Positions 24,545 to 33,338 of a DNA stretch of 50,703 bases are shown piece by piece; positions within the stretch are counted from its first letter, which is position 1, and the number at the start of each line of letters is the position of its first letter. A program made the position numbers and the translations under genes. Below the pieces are notes generated by a model, which ran no database searches, was not told the origin of the DNA, and saw nothing but the letters and a program-made list of their open reading frames with translations. Source of the stretch: an uncultured Clostridia bacterium (GTDB lineage: Bacteria; Bacillota; Clostridia; TANB77; CAG-508); the NCBI GenBank assembly GCA_947626815.1, contig CANQTN010000013.1, positions 1 to 50,703 of the forward strand. Direction: 5' to 3'.

Positions 24545-25669
24545 CTACTTATCAATTAAATTAGATCTTCCACCTATTATTTCTCCAGTCGTTGCGTCAA
24601 TAAAATATTCGTAAGATACATTCTTATCTCCTTCTTCTACGCTTTCTACAGTTACCTTCCAAGCTTTTCTATTTAGTTTATCCGTTTGATATTCCACATA
24701 TTCATCTGGAGAAGCATTGATTTGTTTCTGCTGAATAAATTGCTTATAATCAGTTGTTCTTAAATATGCGTTGCCATTCATTCTAACAATTCCCAATTCC
24801 GCATTCGTACATTTTATTTCGTATCCATGTTTTATTCCATTCTCTGCATCTAAAGCTGTTTTTATTGCTTCTTCTTTTTCTATTTCAACTGGATTATTAT
24901 CATATTGAAAATCGTACATATAAAATGATTCTATCTCATTTATTTCTGGAATAAATCCTATTTCTATTAGTTCATAGTTATTTAAATAACCATCATATTC
25001 TTTTGTAAAAGTAACATAATAGATATATGACTTATCATCTGAATTGCAATTAGATGTTACTTTGACATTACTATATTCTGTTACATCATATCCACATTTT
25101 TTACAAAGACTTCTTGCTGTTTTTTCAGCTTCTTGAGCAGTAGTTCTATAATTTTCTATATCGCCATGTAAAACATTTTCAAAGAATATGCCTAAATATT
25201 TTTCTTCCTGAGCATCAAAACTTACTAAAATTCCACTTTCAGTTTCAAAATGCCAATCCATCTCATAACTATCTAGATTTCCATCGAGATTTGCTGATTT
25301 TATTATTTCATTATCATAACCAAATTTTGTTAAAATATTTCTAAATTTGTTTGTTGCCTCTTCTTCAGTCATGCAATTTGTTTTTTGTTCTTGTGTAATC
25401 AAACTATCGTTTCCTTCTAAAGTAAATCCTACTGTTTTTTGTGGTTTTCTCCATATACTCTTAACTATGTTTGTGCTTGCATAAACTATTCCAACAGTCA
25501 TAATTAAACAAGCACAAGCTACTGAAACAACTTTAGCTAATGAATAATGTGTTACTTTCTTTTTTATTTTATCGTTATTTAAGCTTTGTTTAATAGTATT
25601 AGTAAATTCATTAGGAATTTCTATTCCTAAATTTAAATCATGATATAATTTCTTATCAAAATTATCCAT
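24545..25669 (-). CDS. putative membrane anti-sigma factor
   Basis: 374 residues from ATG 25669 (AAAGGAG upstream). Residues 1-45 are a cytoplasmic helical segment, 46-68 a membrane helix, and the rest is outside, with repeated aspartate-rich strand pairs and a PepSY/YcdB-like end (YEYFIDATTGEIIGGRS). It follows an ECF sigma gene directly, and a cytoplasmic helical domain plus one span plus a sensor domain is the usual anti-sigma layout. It would hold the sigma factor at the membrane until an envelope signal arrives. No zinc-binding HxxxCxxC motif is present. Confidence 0.65.
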   Translation of the reverse strand: MDNFDKKLYHDLNLGIEIPNEFTNTIKQSLNNDKIKKKVTHYSLAKVVSVACACLIMTVGIVYASTNIVKSIWRKPQKTVGFTLEGNDSLITQEQKTNCMTEEEATNKFRNILTKFGYDNEIIKSANLDGNLDSYEMDWHFETESGILVSFDAQEEKYLGIFFENVLHGDIENYRTTAQEAEKTARSLCKKCGYDVTEYSNVKVTSNCNSDDKSYIYYVTFTKEYDGYLNNYELIEIGFIPEINEIESFYMYDFQYDNNPVEIEKEEAIKTALDAENGIKHGYEIKCTNAELGIVRMNGNAYLRTTDYKQFIQQKQINASPDEYVEYQTDKLNRKAWKVTVESVEEGDKNVSYEYFIDATTGEIIGGRSNLIDK

Positions 25670-25683
25670 TGTTATCACTCCTT

Positions 25684-25740
25684 TTCCTATAATATTTTGC
25701 TTCGCTCTAGTCATTTTCTTTGTTACAGCTTTTTTATTTC
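25684..25740 (-). pseudogene. remnant of a second sigma-factor C-terminus
   Basis: The leftward reading KKAVTKKMTRAKQNIIGKG closely mirrors the end of the adjacent sigma factor (KTVTTKRTRAKQKIKNIIEK). A duplicate sigma gene seems to have been lost, leaving its last 20 codons fused in frame ahead of the anti-sigma start. Confidence 0.55.
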
Positions 25741-25755
25741 AAAAATATCCATCCA

Positions 25756-26292
25756 TTATATTTCCCCCCCTTTCTCTATAATATTTTTAATCTTTTGTTT
25801 CGCTCTAGTTCTTTTCGTTGTTACTGTTTTTTCTTTTAATTTTAATAGCTTTCCTATTTCTTTATCAGTAAAATTTTCTATGTAATATAGTGTAATAATA
25901 ACTCTATCTTCATATTTCAGATTTTTACATATAAAATTAAAATCAATTAATTCTTCTACATTTTCTATATTAGAGTTAGATAATGCACTAATTGCATCAA
26001 CATTTTCTATTTCTTCAAATGAAACTATTTTTTTCTTACTATTTTGTCTATATACATTATTCGTTTCATTAATTAAAATTTTTATTATCCAAGTTTTAAA
26101 ATACTGTGGATGCTTTAATTTCTTAATTGATTTAAAAGCTATTAAAATTGTTTCTTGCATTGCATCACATATATCATCATTATTTTTCAATCTTAATTTT
26201 GCAATTTTATATAAATCTTTTTCATATAGTAATATAAGATTTAAAAAGGCATCTTTTTCTCCCTTTTTTGCTTTTTCTATTAATTCTTCCAT
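25756..26292 (-). CDS. ECF-type RNA polymerase sigma factor
   Basis: 178 residues, the usual ECF size. Region 2 (about 10-80) includes LYKIAKLRLKNNDDICDAMQ then ETILIAFKSI, and region 4 (about 120-172) includes LKYEDRVIITLYYIENFTDK then EIGKLLKLKEKTVTTKRTRA, both with the expected helix-turn-helix. It probably directs transcription of its own operon and perhaps of the neighbouring ABC exporter in response to the downstream membrane protein. Ribosome site AAAGGAAAG. Confidence 0.9.
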   Translation of the reverse strand: MEELIEKAKKGEKDAFLNLILLYEKDLYKIAKLRLKNNDDICDAMQETILIAFKSIKKLKHPQYFKTWIIKILINETNNVYRQNSKKKIVSFEEIENVDAISALSNSNIENVEELIDFNFICKNLKYEDRVIITLYYIENFTDKEIGKLLKLKEKTVTTKRTRAKQKIKNIIEKGGEI

Positions 26293-26536
26293 TGTTTTTC
26301 TTTCCTTTCTTCCCTTTATATATTAGATGTTTTTTATATATAAAATTCTTTCATTTTTTTTTATTTTTTTTATTTTTTTTATAATATTATAGAATAAACA
26401 ACAAAAATTCTTATATTATAAGTATAAGTCATATGTTATAAAAGAAAAATTGTAAATCTATAAACTAATACTTCAATTTAAATACTTGTTTTGTCATAGA
26501 AAAAAATGAATATATAAAAAAATTTAATAACAAAGA

Positions 26537-26956
26537 GTGTCTGCTAGCAGAATATATGATTTAATAGGATATATACTTATTGTAAACTTGTTTGAGTATG
26601 TGATAATAGTAGGATTATCAAAATTACCAATGTATATTATAATTATAGTATTTTGTATGTTAATTGGAACATTAAAAAATCACACTTCAATGTCTATGAT
26701 ACTAACATTAATAATATTTTTAATAGGATATAGGATACTTCCAATATGGTCAGGAGTAGATAGCTTGAATGTAGTAGCACGATATTTTGTAACTAACAAT
26801 TGGGATTTTAGTATGTACTTATTTGGTAAGATGTCAAAGCTTAATGGAATTACTTTATATAGTTCTATTATTGTTTACTTGATACACTTGTTTATATTCT
26901 TATATTTAACTATACGCAAATTTAATAGAAAAGAAATATATAATAATGTTTCATAA
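26537..26956 (+). pseudogene. truncated ABC-2 permease C-terminus
   Basis: 139 codons open from a GTG at 26537 that lacks a ribosome site. They align with the last ~125 residues of the intact permease ending at 30925: shared MSMILTL, WS-VD-L--VAR-F-TNNWDFS and YLFG. The missing N-terminal 360 residues and its position ahead of the 405-bp repeat mark it as the leftover of a lost copy of the exporter cassette. Confidence 0.75.
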
Positions 26957-27109
26957 CTATAAAAGTATTAAATATAAACTAAATATTATTTGCATTTTAC
27001 ATTATAATTATCTTGACAACTTATAATGTTATAGAGCAGGTGATTATTTAAAATTATCTGCTCTCTTATTATAACATTGAAAAATAAGCACTTCAATATT
27101 GTTTATTTT

Positions 27110-27514
27110 TTATAAGTTAGTTGTAAAAAAAAATCAAATGTGATAAAATTTGTTTAAATATAACAAAAGGGGTGCTTATAATGAATCCAGAAGAAATATT
27201 TACGGATAAAGAATTAAAAGAAATTAAAGATATAGGAGTAAATATTGAAAATAGAATATATACACCAGAAGATTGTAGAATATTAGTAAATAAAATAAAT
27301 GAAAACATAATAAGTGAAAGCAAAAAAAATATTCCTGATCGAATTAATAAACTTAATAATGTTTTAACTACTTTAATAAAATTTCAAAAAATGTAAAGGA
27401 TAAAATAATGAATTTATATAGAGGTTTAATAAAATGTGGGGAGTGTAATCATTCATTTAAACGGCAGAAAAGAGCGAAATAATATCAATTACAGATGCAA
27501 TTATAGATTGAAAT
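27110..27514 (+). repeat. 405-bp direct repeat, copy 1
   Basis: Matches 31135-31539 with an exact offset of 4025 bp and only about 3 mismatches. It contains the 71-residue small gene and the start of the recombinase remnant. The two copies flank the ABC-2 exporter genes, which marks a recent tandem duplication unit. Confidence 0.9.
27181..27396 (+). CDS. small conserved hypothetical protein, copy 1
   Basis: 71 residues from ATG 27181 (AAAAGGGG eight bases upstream). It is predicted all-helical and acidic (MNPEEIFTDKELKEIKDIG at the start). Proteins of this size and pattern are common hypothetical genes in Clostridia, often near mobile elements; I know of no function. The protein is identical to the copy at 31206-31421. 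Confidence 0.7.
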   Translation: MNPEEIFTDKELKEIKDIGVNIENRIYTPEDCRILVNKINENIISESKKNIPDRINKLNNVLTTLIKFQKM

Positions 27515-27567
27515 TTGTTGTACCTTTTGATATAAAAATTTATGATACTGATAGAAGGAGAAAATAG
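27408..27567 (+). pseudogene. serine recombinase zinc-ribbon remnant, copy 1
   Basis: From ATG 27408: LYRGLIKCGECNHSFK, then CGG at 27462-27464 and a quick stop. Reading from 27463 gives GRKERNNINYRCNYRLK, the second half of the Cys4 zinc ribbon found at the C-terminus of large serine recombinases. After 27514 the sequence leaves the repeat and ends at TAG 27567 just before the permease ATG. No catalytic domain is present. Confidence 0.65.
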
Positions 27568-28521
27568 ATGATAAAATTAATAAAAAATGAATTAATAAAA
27601 ATATTTAAAAGAAAAAACATCTATATTTTATTGATAATAGGTATATTAATAATGTTAGTATTAAATATATTTGAAGGGATAGAAAGACAGCCTGTAGATA
27701 TGCAAAAACAGTACAAAAGACTATATGAAAATGATAAAATGCTATTAGAAAATTATGAAAAATTTAATGTAGAAGATTCATATGAAGATATTGTTGAGAG
27801 AATAAAATTAGAAGAGTATGCAATGCAAAATAATATTAAATATAATATCATCATAAACTCCGAAAATAAAAATGTAATATTGCCAAAAGATGCTAGATAT
27901 TTATTAATAAAAGTCTTTAAGAATTTTGATATTTTAATGATTTTTTTGGTTATTTATTTATCTAGTACAATAATTTCTGAAGAATACAATAATGGAACAA
28001 TAAAAAATTTATTAATAAAACCTCATAAAAGAACAAAAATATTACTATCAAAAATAATAACTGCAATATTTTTAACAATAATAATTTCAATACTTATGGT
28101 AGTATTCCAATATTTATTGGGAGGAATAATATTCGGATTTGACAGCTATCAATTAGAATCAATAAAATATAATTCAATAACCAATAACATTGAAACTATG
28201 GATTTAATGCAAAATACAATTGTAACACTTCTAAAAAAAGAACCTATGTATTTATTATTAAGTTTAGCAAGTATATTATTTGGAATAATTACTAATAATA
28301 TAGCACTAAATATATTAATTTCTTTAGGACTATATTTTATTTCAACAATGGAATTTTTAATTAATAATATAACAAAATATTTATTTATTTTTAATTGGGA
28401 TTTAACTACAAATAATATGATAAATATTACACAATCTATATCAATATCTGTTATTAGTTTTTTAGTTATTTTTATATTATTAATTATAATCTTTAAAAAG
28501 AAAGACATTACTAATGAATAA
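27568..28521 (+). CDS. ABC-2 type permease, lantibiotic-exporter-like (1)
   Basis: 317 residues. It begins MIKLIKNELIKIFKRKNIY, the usual cytoplasmic lead of BcrB/LanEG-type permeases, then a membrane helix (20-37), an extracellular or coiled part (38-115) and five further helices to the C-terminus. The segment SEEYNNGTIKNLLIKPHKRT is the family's conserved loop. AGAAGGAG precedes the ATG. It forms an exporter with the ATPase gene (18 bp downstream) and the second permease; such complexes give immunity to lantibiotics or bacitracin. Confidence 0.85.
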   Translation: MIKLIKNELIKIFKRKNIYILLIIGILIMLVLNIFEGIERQPVDMQKQYKRLYENDKMLLENYEKFNVEDSYEDIVERIKLEEYAMQNNIKYNIIINSENKNVILPKDARYLLIKVFKNFDILMIFLVIYLSSTIISEEYNNGTIKNLLIKPHKRTKILLSKIITAIFLTIIISILMVVFQYLLGGIIFGFDSYQLESIKYNSITNNIETMDLMQNTIVTLLKKEPMYLLLSLASILFGIITNNIALNILISLGLYFISTMEFLINNITKYLFIFNWDLTTNNMINITQSISISVISFLVIFILLIIIFKKKDITNE

Positions 28522-28539
28522 AAGGAGGGAAAATAAAAT

Positions 28540-29445
28540 ATGAAAGTTTTAGAATGTAATAATTTAAAAAAGCAAATAAAAAACAAAATAATTGTTCAAG
28601 GTATTTCATTTTCTATAAATAAAGGAGATGTAGTAGGGTTATTAGGACCAAATGGAGCTGGAAAAACAACTATTATAAAATTAATTTTAGGTTTAATAAA
28701 AATAAGTGAAGGAACAGTTTTTATTAATGGATACAATATAGAAACAGATTTTATAAAGGCAATAGATAAAGTAGGAGCAATAGTTGAATCTCCTGATTTG
28801 TATATGTATTTATCAGGATATGACAATTTAAAAATAACAGCAAATAATTATAAAAATATTTCAAAAGATAGAATTTTAGAAGTAGCAAAAATTGTAGGAT
28901 TAGATAATAGAATAAAAGATAAAGTTTCAACTTATTCATTAGGAATGAGACAAAGATTAGGAATTGCAGAAGCAATTATAAATAATCCAGAACTTTTAAT
29001 ATTAGATGAACCAACAAATGGATTAGATATTGAAGGAACTATTGAGATGAGAAATCTAATAAAAAGCTTATCTAATCATGGAATTGCAATACTAATATCA
29101 AGCCATAATTTAACAGAAATAGATAATTTGTGTAATAGAATAATTGCAATAAAGAATGGAAAAATGGTTACAGACGAAACAATTGATGAGTTTAAACAAA
29201 TATCTAGCGAAAATAGTTATATTTTTGAATTGAATAATGTAGATAATGTTGATAAAATACTTCAAAATTATAAATTTGAAATAGTAAGTAAAAATAAAAT
29301 TAGAGTTTATATTTCTAAAGAAAATGTATCTGAAATAACACAAAAACTTCTAACAAATAATTATCAAGTTTATTCAGTCCAAGAAGAACTAGTTACATCA
29401 GAAGAGGCCTTTATAAAAAAGGTGGGTGAAAACAAAATTGATTAA
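28540..29445 (+). CDS. ABC exporter ATPase, BcrA/LanF-like
   Basis: 301 residues. Walker A GPNGAGKTTIIK (about 36-47), Q-loop, signature YSLGMRQRLG (about 134-143), Walker B LLILDEPTNGLD (about 151-162) and the switch His in SSHNLTE are all intact. The C-terminal 80 residues are the extension typical of bacitracin/lantibiotic exporters. AAAGGAGG precedes the ATG. The Walker A glycine here is encoded without any CGG, in contrast to the ATPase at 5264. Confidence 0.92.
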   Translation: MKVLECNNLKKQIKNKIIVQGISFSINKGDVVGLLGPNGAGKTTIIKLILGLIKISEGTVFINGYNIETDFIKAIDKVGAIVESPDLYMYLSGYDNLKITANNYKNISKDRILEVAKIVGLDNRIKDKVSTYSLGMRQRLGIAEAIINNPELLILDEPTNGLDIEGTIEMRNLIKSLSNHGIAILISSHNLTEIDNLCNRIIAIKNGKMVTDETIDEFKQISSENSYIFELNNVDNVDKILQNYKFEIVSKNKIRVYISKENVSEITQKLLTNNYQVYSVQEELVTSEEAFIKKVGENKID

Positions 29446-30925
29446 ATTAGTAAAAAATGAGTTAATAAAAATATTTAAAAGAAAAAGTATTTATTTTATG
29501 TTTTTTCTTTCAATAATAGCAATAGTTATTTATAACAATATGAATTTAGATCAACAAATATTAGTATATAAGGAAAAGGCTGAAAATATAGGTTATATAT
29601 CAGATGAGACTATAGAAAGAGAAAAAACAAAAGGTGAAATAGAACAGTATATTTATTCACTTCAATATAATGAATATGCTAAACTTTATAATACTACTTT
29701 TAAGGAAAACTCTTGGCAAAGATATGCTCTAAATAATGACAGCAGAGGATGGGCTTATGAAAATTTTTATGATAACGATATTACAAAATATTTAACTAAT
29801 ATTAAAGATTATGAATATAATGAAAATACAAAAGTAACAAAAGAATTATATGAAACATCAAAAAATAAATATAACGAATATGTAAATGCATTAAAATCAA
29901 ATGACTGGAAAAGTTTTGTTAATTTGAAGATTAAAAACTTAGAAGAATTAAAAAATACTCAAAATCTTACACCAGATGACATTAAAGAGATAAACTTTGA
30001 AATAGATTGGTATTACCTAAGGTTAAATCATAATATTAATTTTGGCAATGAGATAATAAATGAATATTTAACTAACTATAGAGAAAAGTATTATCTTATT
30101 ATTTATGAAGAAGCAAATATGGATAAAACATCACAGTCACGTATTCGTGAATTAAATGAAAATAAATCTAAATTAGAATTACTTAAATATGTAATTGAAA
30201 ATGATATAAATTATGATATATCAAATGAGAAAAATTTTATTGCAAATAATAAGATAGATGCAAGAATTTCTTTTATTAGAACTTTTGACCATTTTAATTT
30301 GATATTAATCATTATTGCAATATATATTTCATCTACTATAATAACTGATGAATTAACAAAAAAAACAATTAAAAATATACTAACTAAACCACATAAAAGA
30401 TATACTATTATAATATCAAAAGTAATTGCATGTATAGTTACTATAATTATTTCAATGATTTTTATTAGTATAATACAATTTTTTGCTGGAGGATTTAAAT
30501 TTGGATTTGATAGTTATGCTAATGGTTATTTAGGATATGATTTTAATAATAACAAAGTATTTAATATGAGTTTATTAAATTATCTTATACTAAGTGGAAT
30601 AACTAAAATTCCTGAATACATAATAATTAGTTTATTTTGCATTTTTATTGGTATTTTTAATAAAAATATAGCTATGTCTATGATTTTGACATTAATGAGT
30701 TGCTTATTTGCAAATACTGCTTTAGCACAGTGGTCTAAAGTAGATACTTTATCTAAAGTTGCGAGATTTTTTATAACAAATAACTGGGATTTTAGTACAT
30801 ATTTATTTGGAAATATTTCAGGTATTAATGGAATAAATCTTTGGCATTCTATTCTTATATATTTAATTTATTTTGCTATATTATTAAAACTTATCACTTC
30901 TAAATTTAAAAAATTAGAAACCTAA
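29438..30925 (+). CDS. ABC-2 type permease, lantibiotic-exporter-like (2)
   Basis: 495 residues if the TTG at 29438 is the start, which lines up LIKLVKNELIKIFKRKSIY with the first permease; a GTG at 29426 is the alternative. It overlaps the ATPase gene, so the two are coupled. One N-terminal helix is followed by a large ~270-residue extracellular domain and about six C-terminal helices, with the conserved loop DELTKKTIKNILTKPHKR. It is the longer partner of the exporter. A truncated relative of its C-terminus remains at 26537-26956. Confidence 0.85.
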   Translation: MIKLVKNELIKIFKRKSIYFMFFLSIIAIVIYNNMNLDQQILVYKEKAENIGYISDETIEREKTKGEIEQYIYSLQYNEYAKLYNTTFKENSWQRYALNNDSRGWAYENFYDNDITKYLTNIKDYEYNENTKVTKELYETSKNKYNEYVNALKSNDWKSFVNLKIKNLEELKNTQNLTPDDIKEINFEIDWYYLRLNHNINFGNEIINEYLTNYREKYYLIIYEEANMDKTSQSRIRELNENKSKLELLKYVIENDINYDISNEKNFIANNKIDARISFIRTFDHFNLILIIIAIYISSTIITDELTKKTIKNILTKPHKRYTIIISKVIACIVTIIISMIFISIIQFFAGGFKFGFDSYANGYLGYDFNNNKVFNMSLLNYLILSGITKIPEYIIISLFCIFIGIFNKNIAMSMILTLMSCLFANTALAQWSKVDTLSKVARFFITNNWDFSTYLFGNISGINGINLWHSILIYLIYFAILLKLITSKFKKLET

Positions 30926-31048
30926 GAATAATTTATTAAAATATGATATGCAAAATTTAAAAAAATATTTTTAAATAAATATTAAATAAAAAGCATTTGC
31001 AATTCTATCTAAATATTTTTTATCTTTTTGCAAATGTTGGTAGAAAGC

Positions 31049-31097
31049 AATAAGGGTATTTTATGCTAAAAAAAATGATAAAATACTCTTATTTTTT
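31049..31097 (+). terminator. terminator of exporter cassette
   Basis: The 16-bp stem AATAAGGGTATTTTAT / ATAAAATACTCTTATT with one mismatch and a 13-nt loop, then TTTT. Confidence 0.85.
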
Positions 31098-31134
31098 ATG
31101 AACATTTTTGTAAAGTTTCTCCATAAAATAATTC

Positions 31135-31539
31135 TTATAAGTTAGTTGTAAAAAAAAATCAAATGTGATAAAATTTGTTTAAATATAGAAAAAGGGGTGC
31201 TTATAATGAATCCAGAAGAAATATTTACGGATAAAGAATTAAAAGAAATTAAAGATATAGGAGTAAATATTGAAAATAGAATATATACACCAGAAGATTG
31301 TAGAATATTAGTAAATAAAATAAATGAAAACATAATAAGTGAAAGCAAAAAAAATATTCCTGATCGAATTAATAAACTTAATAATGTTTTAACTACTTTA
31401 ATAAAATTTCAAAAAATGTAAAGGATAAAATAATGAATTTATATAGAGGTTTAATAAAATGTGGGGAGTGTAATCATTCATTTAAACGGCAGAAAAGAGC
31501 GAAATAATATCAATTACAGATGTAATTATAGATTGAAAT
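31135..31539 (+). repeat. 405-bp direct repeat, copy 2
   Basis: The second copy of the block at 27110-27514. It continues into a longer recombinase remnant, so this copy is closer to the ancestral arrangement. Confidence 0.9.
31206..31421 (+). CDS. small conserved hypothetical protein, copy 2
   Basis: 71 residues, encoding the same protein as 27181-27396. It has the same AAAAGGGG ribosome site and spacing. It is followed 11 bp later by the recombinase remnant. Function unknown. Confidence 0.7.
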   Translation: MNPEEIFTDKELKEIKDIGVNIENRIYTPEDCRILVNKINENIISESKKNIPDRINKLNNVLTTLIKFQKM

Positions 31540-31778
31540 ATGGAAAAAATAAATGTTCTAATGATTCTATGATAGAAGAAACATTTATTACAGATTTAAT
31601 AAAACAACAATTATATGTTATTAATATGGATATTAAAAATGTAGATGTTCCATCTATCATAAAAGAAATCATTGTTACAAGAACAAGAGTAGAAATATTT
31701 TTTAAAAATCTTTCCATAAAAAGTTGTTATTCTGATACTACAACAGGAAAATTACATTTTGATACATTAAATTCTTAA
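31433..31778 (+). pseudogene. serine recombinase C-terminal remnant, copy 2
   Basis: Frame 0 reads KCGECNHSFK, then CGG (31487-31489) and stops. From 31488 the +1 frame stays open to TAA 31778: GRKERNNINYRCNYRLKYGK, then a helical tail with PSIIKEIIVTRTRVEIFFKN, the usual C-terminal part of large serine recombinases. The catalytic and DNA-binding domains are missing, so it is a fragment even if the frame is recoded. Here the extra base could be the A of AAA (giving FNGR) as well as the C of CGG. Confidence 0.65.
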
Positions 31779-31826
31779 AAGGGGTACAACAAAATTGCTA
31801 AATTTTTTCAGTAGGGGAGACTAAAA

Positions 31827-31863
31827 AATACTGGTATAAAAGACATATACCAGTATTTACTGA
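31827..31863 (-). terminator. terminator of the C5-methylase operon
   Basis: The 12-bp perfect stem AATACTGGTATA/TATACCAGTATT lies just beyond the methylase stop; on the minus strand it is followed by TTTTTT (826-821 side). Confidence 0.8.
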
Positions 31864-31885
31864 TTTTATCTTGTTTGAAAAAACT

Positions 31886-33271
31886 TTAAGCACATTTTTC
31901 TAATACTTCTTGGGCAAATAATTTTTCAAATATAAACTCTAAAACGTTTACTACAATACTATTTCCAGCCATTTTATAAGCCTGTGTGTCTGAAATTCCT
32001 ATATATTTAGCCTTATAAAAATCTGTATCATTAAATCCCATAAGTCGCCAACATTCAAGGGGAGTAAGTTTTCGTATTCTCATATAATTTTCACCATCTT
32101 CTGAAATTAATACTGTAGAACTTGATGTAGTGCATCCACAAGTAGCAGTTTGTGTAGGAGCAATATCTTTTATTTCTCTATCATTATAAGGATTATACAT
32201 TCTTTTATATTTATTTATATCTATTATTTTATTAGCATCTTCTAATACTGCAATGTTAGGAGATGTTAATATTGTATTTGAAACTTTTTTCCCAACTCTA
32301 CCTCTTTTAGTTAAATTATTAGGATATGCAATATTTATTGAATCTCCTTCTGTAGCTTCAACATAACCTTTTTTAGTACCTTCATTTACACAGATGAAAG
32401 GTTGCTGGTTTCCTCCACTTGACATAGTTGTTAGGGTAGGGGATAAGCCATTCGGATCATACACATTTCCTGCTTGATGCCTTTTATTATCATTATCATA
32501 TATACCAATTATCTTTTGGACTTTATTGTCAGCTATATATTGATTTTCTCTACCGCATATTTTATAATACCCTGATATAATACAAGAACTTATATCTGGA
32601 TTTTTATATTCTTTAAGTATTTTATTATTTTTCTTAATTAATCTACCAATTCCTTTTTCACTAAGATAGTATTTTTCATCTACTCTATCTTCTAATAAAT
32701 CTTTAAGTTTCCACAATAGAGGAACAGGTTGTGGAAAACAAAAATTACTTTTGGATATATCATTACGAATAGATATAATAAAAAGTCGCTCTCTATTTTG
32801 TGGGATTCCATAATCTTTTGCATTTAATATCTTCCAATAGTTTGTATATCCTAGTTCTGATAAATCATTTAGTATAGAATTAAACTGATTTTTAAATCTT
32901 TTACTTGTAAGGTTTTTCACATTTTCTATTACACTATATGAAGGTTTTTTAGCTTTTAATATTTTATATCCTTCGTAATATAACCCACTTCTTGTTTCTC
33001 CTTCTTTAATACCTCTCATCTTTCCTGCAATTGAAATATCTTGGCAAGGAAAACCCCATGTAAGCAAATCAAAATTTGGTAAATTATCTGTATCTATTTT
33101 TGTTATATCTCCATAATTTAAATTTTCTGGAACATTGTGTATTGCACAATATGTTTTTATTGCAAATTTATCTATTTCAGAAAATCCTACTAACTCATAA
33201 GGTATCTTTAATCTTTCTAAAGCTTTTTCAAAAGCTCCTATTCCAGAAAATAAACTAAATAATTTTATCAT
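31886..33271 (-). CDS. C5-cytosine DNA methyltransferase
   Basis: 461 residues, normal length and apparently complete. It has motif I FSGIGAFEKAL (8-18), motif IV GFPCQDIS with the nucleophile Cys76, motif VI ENV (116-118), motif VIII QNRERLF (158-164) and the C-terminal motifs IX-X with TPLECWRLMGF and YKMAGNSIVVNV. It transfers methyl groups to cytosine in DNA. No restriction enzyme gene is adjacent, so it probably protects the element during transfer. GGAGGG precedes the ATG. A terminator separates it from the relaxase gene upstream. Confidence 0.93.
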   Translation of the reverse strand: MIKLFSLFSGIGAFEKALERLKIPYELVGFSEIDKFAIKTYCAIHNVPENLNYGDITKIDTDNLPNFDLLTWGFPCQDISIAGKMRGIKEGETRSGLYYEGYKILKAKKPSYSVIENVKNLTSKRFKNQFNSILNDLSELGYTNYWKILNAKDYGIPQNRERLFIISIRNDISKSNFCFPQPVPLLWKLKDLLEDRVDEKYYLSEKGIGRLIKKNNKILKEYKNPDISSCIISGYYKICGRENQYIADNKVQKIIGIYDNDNKRHQAGNVYDPNGLSPTLTTMSSGGNQQPFICVNEGTKKGYVEATEGDSINIAYPNNLTKRGRVGKKVSNTILTSPNIAVLEDANKIIDINKYKRMYNPYNDREIKDIAPTQTATCGCTTSSSTVLISEDGENYMRIRKLTPLECWRLMGFNDTDFYKAKYIGISDTQAYKMAGNSIVVNVLEFIFEKLFAQEVLEKCA

Positions 33272-33296
33272 TTATAAATTTATCCCTCCTTTGCAT

Positions 33297-33326
33297 AAAA
33301 AAAAGACCACAGGCTATTCTGAGGTC
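33297..33326 (-). terminator. terminator after relaxase gene
   Basis: Leftward: GACCTCAG/CTGTGGTC (one G-T) with a 6-nt loop and then eight T. Confidence 0.85.
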
Positions 33327-33338
33327 AAATAATAATAT

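Noticed and set aside
25697..25885. Plus-strand ORF over the sigma/anti-sigma junction
   Set aside because: It is antisense to two clear genes and has no ribosome site.
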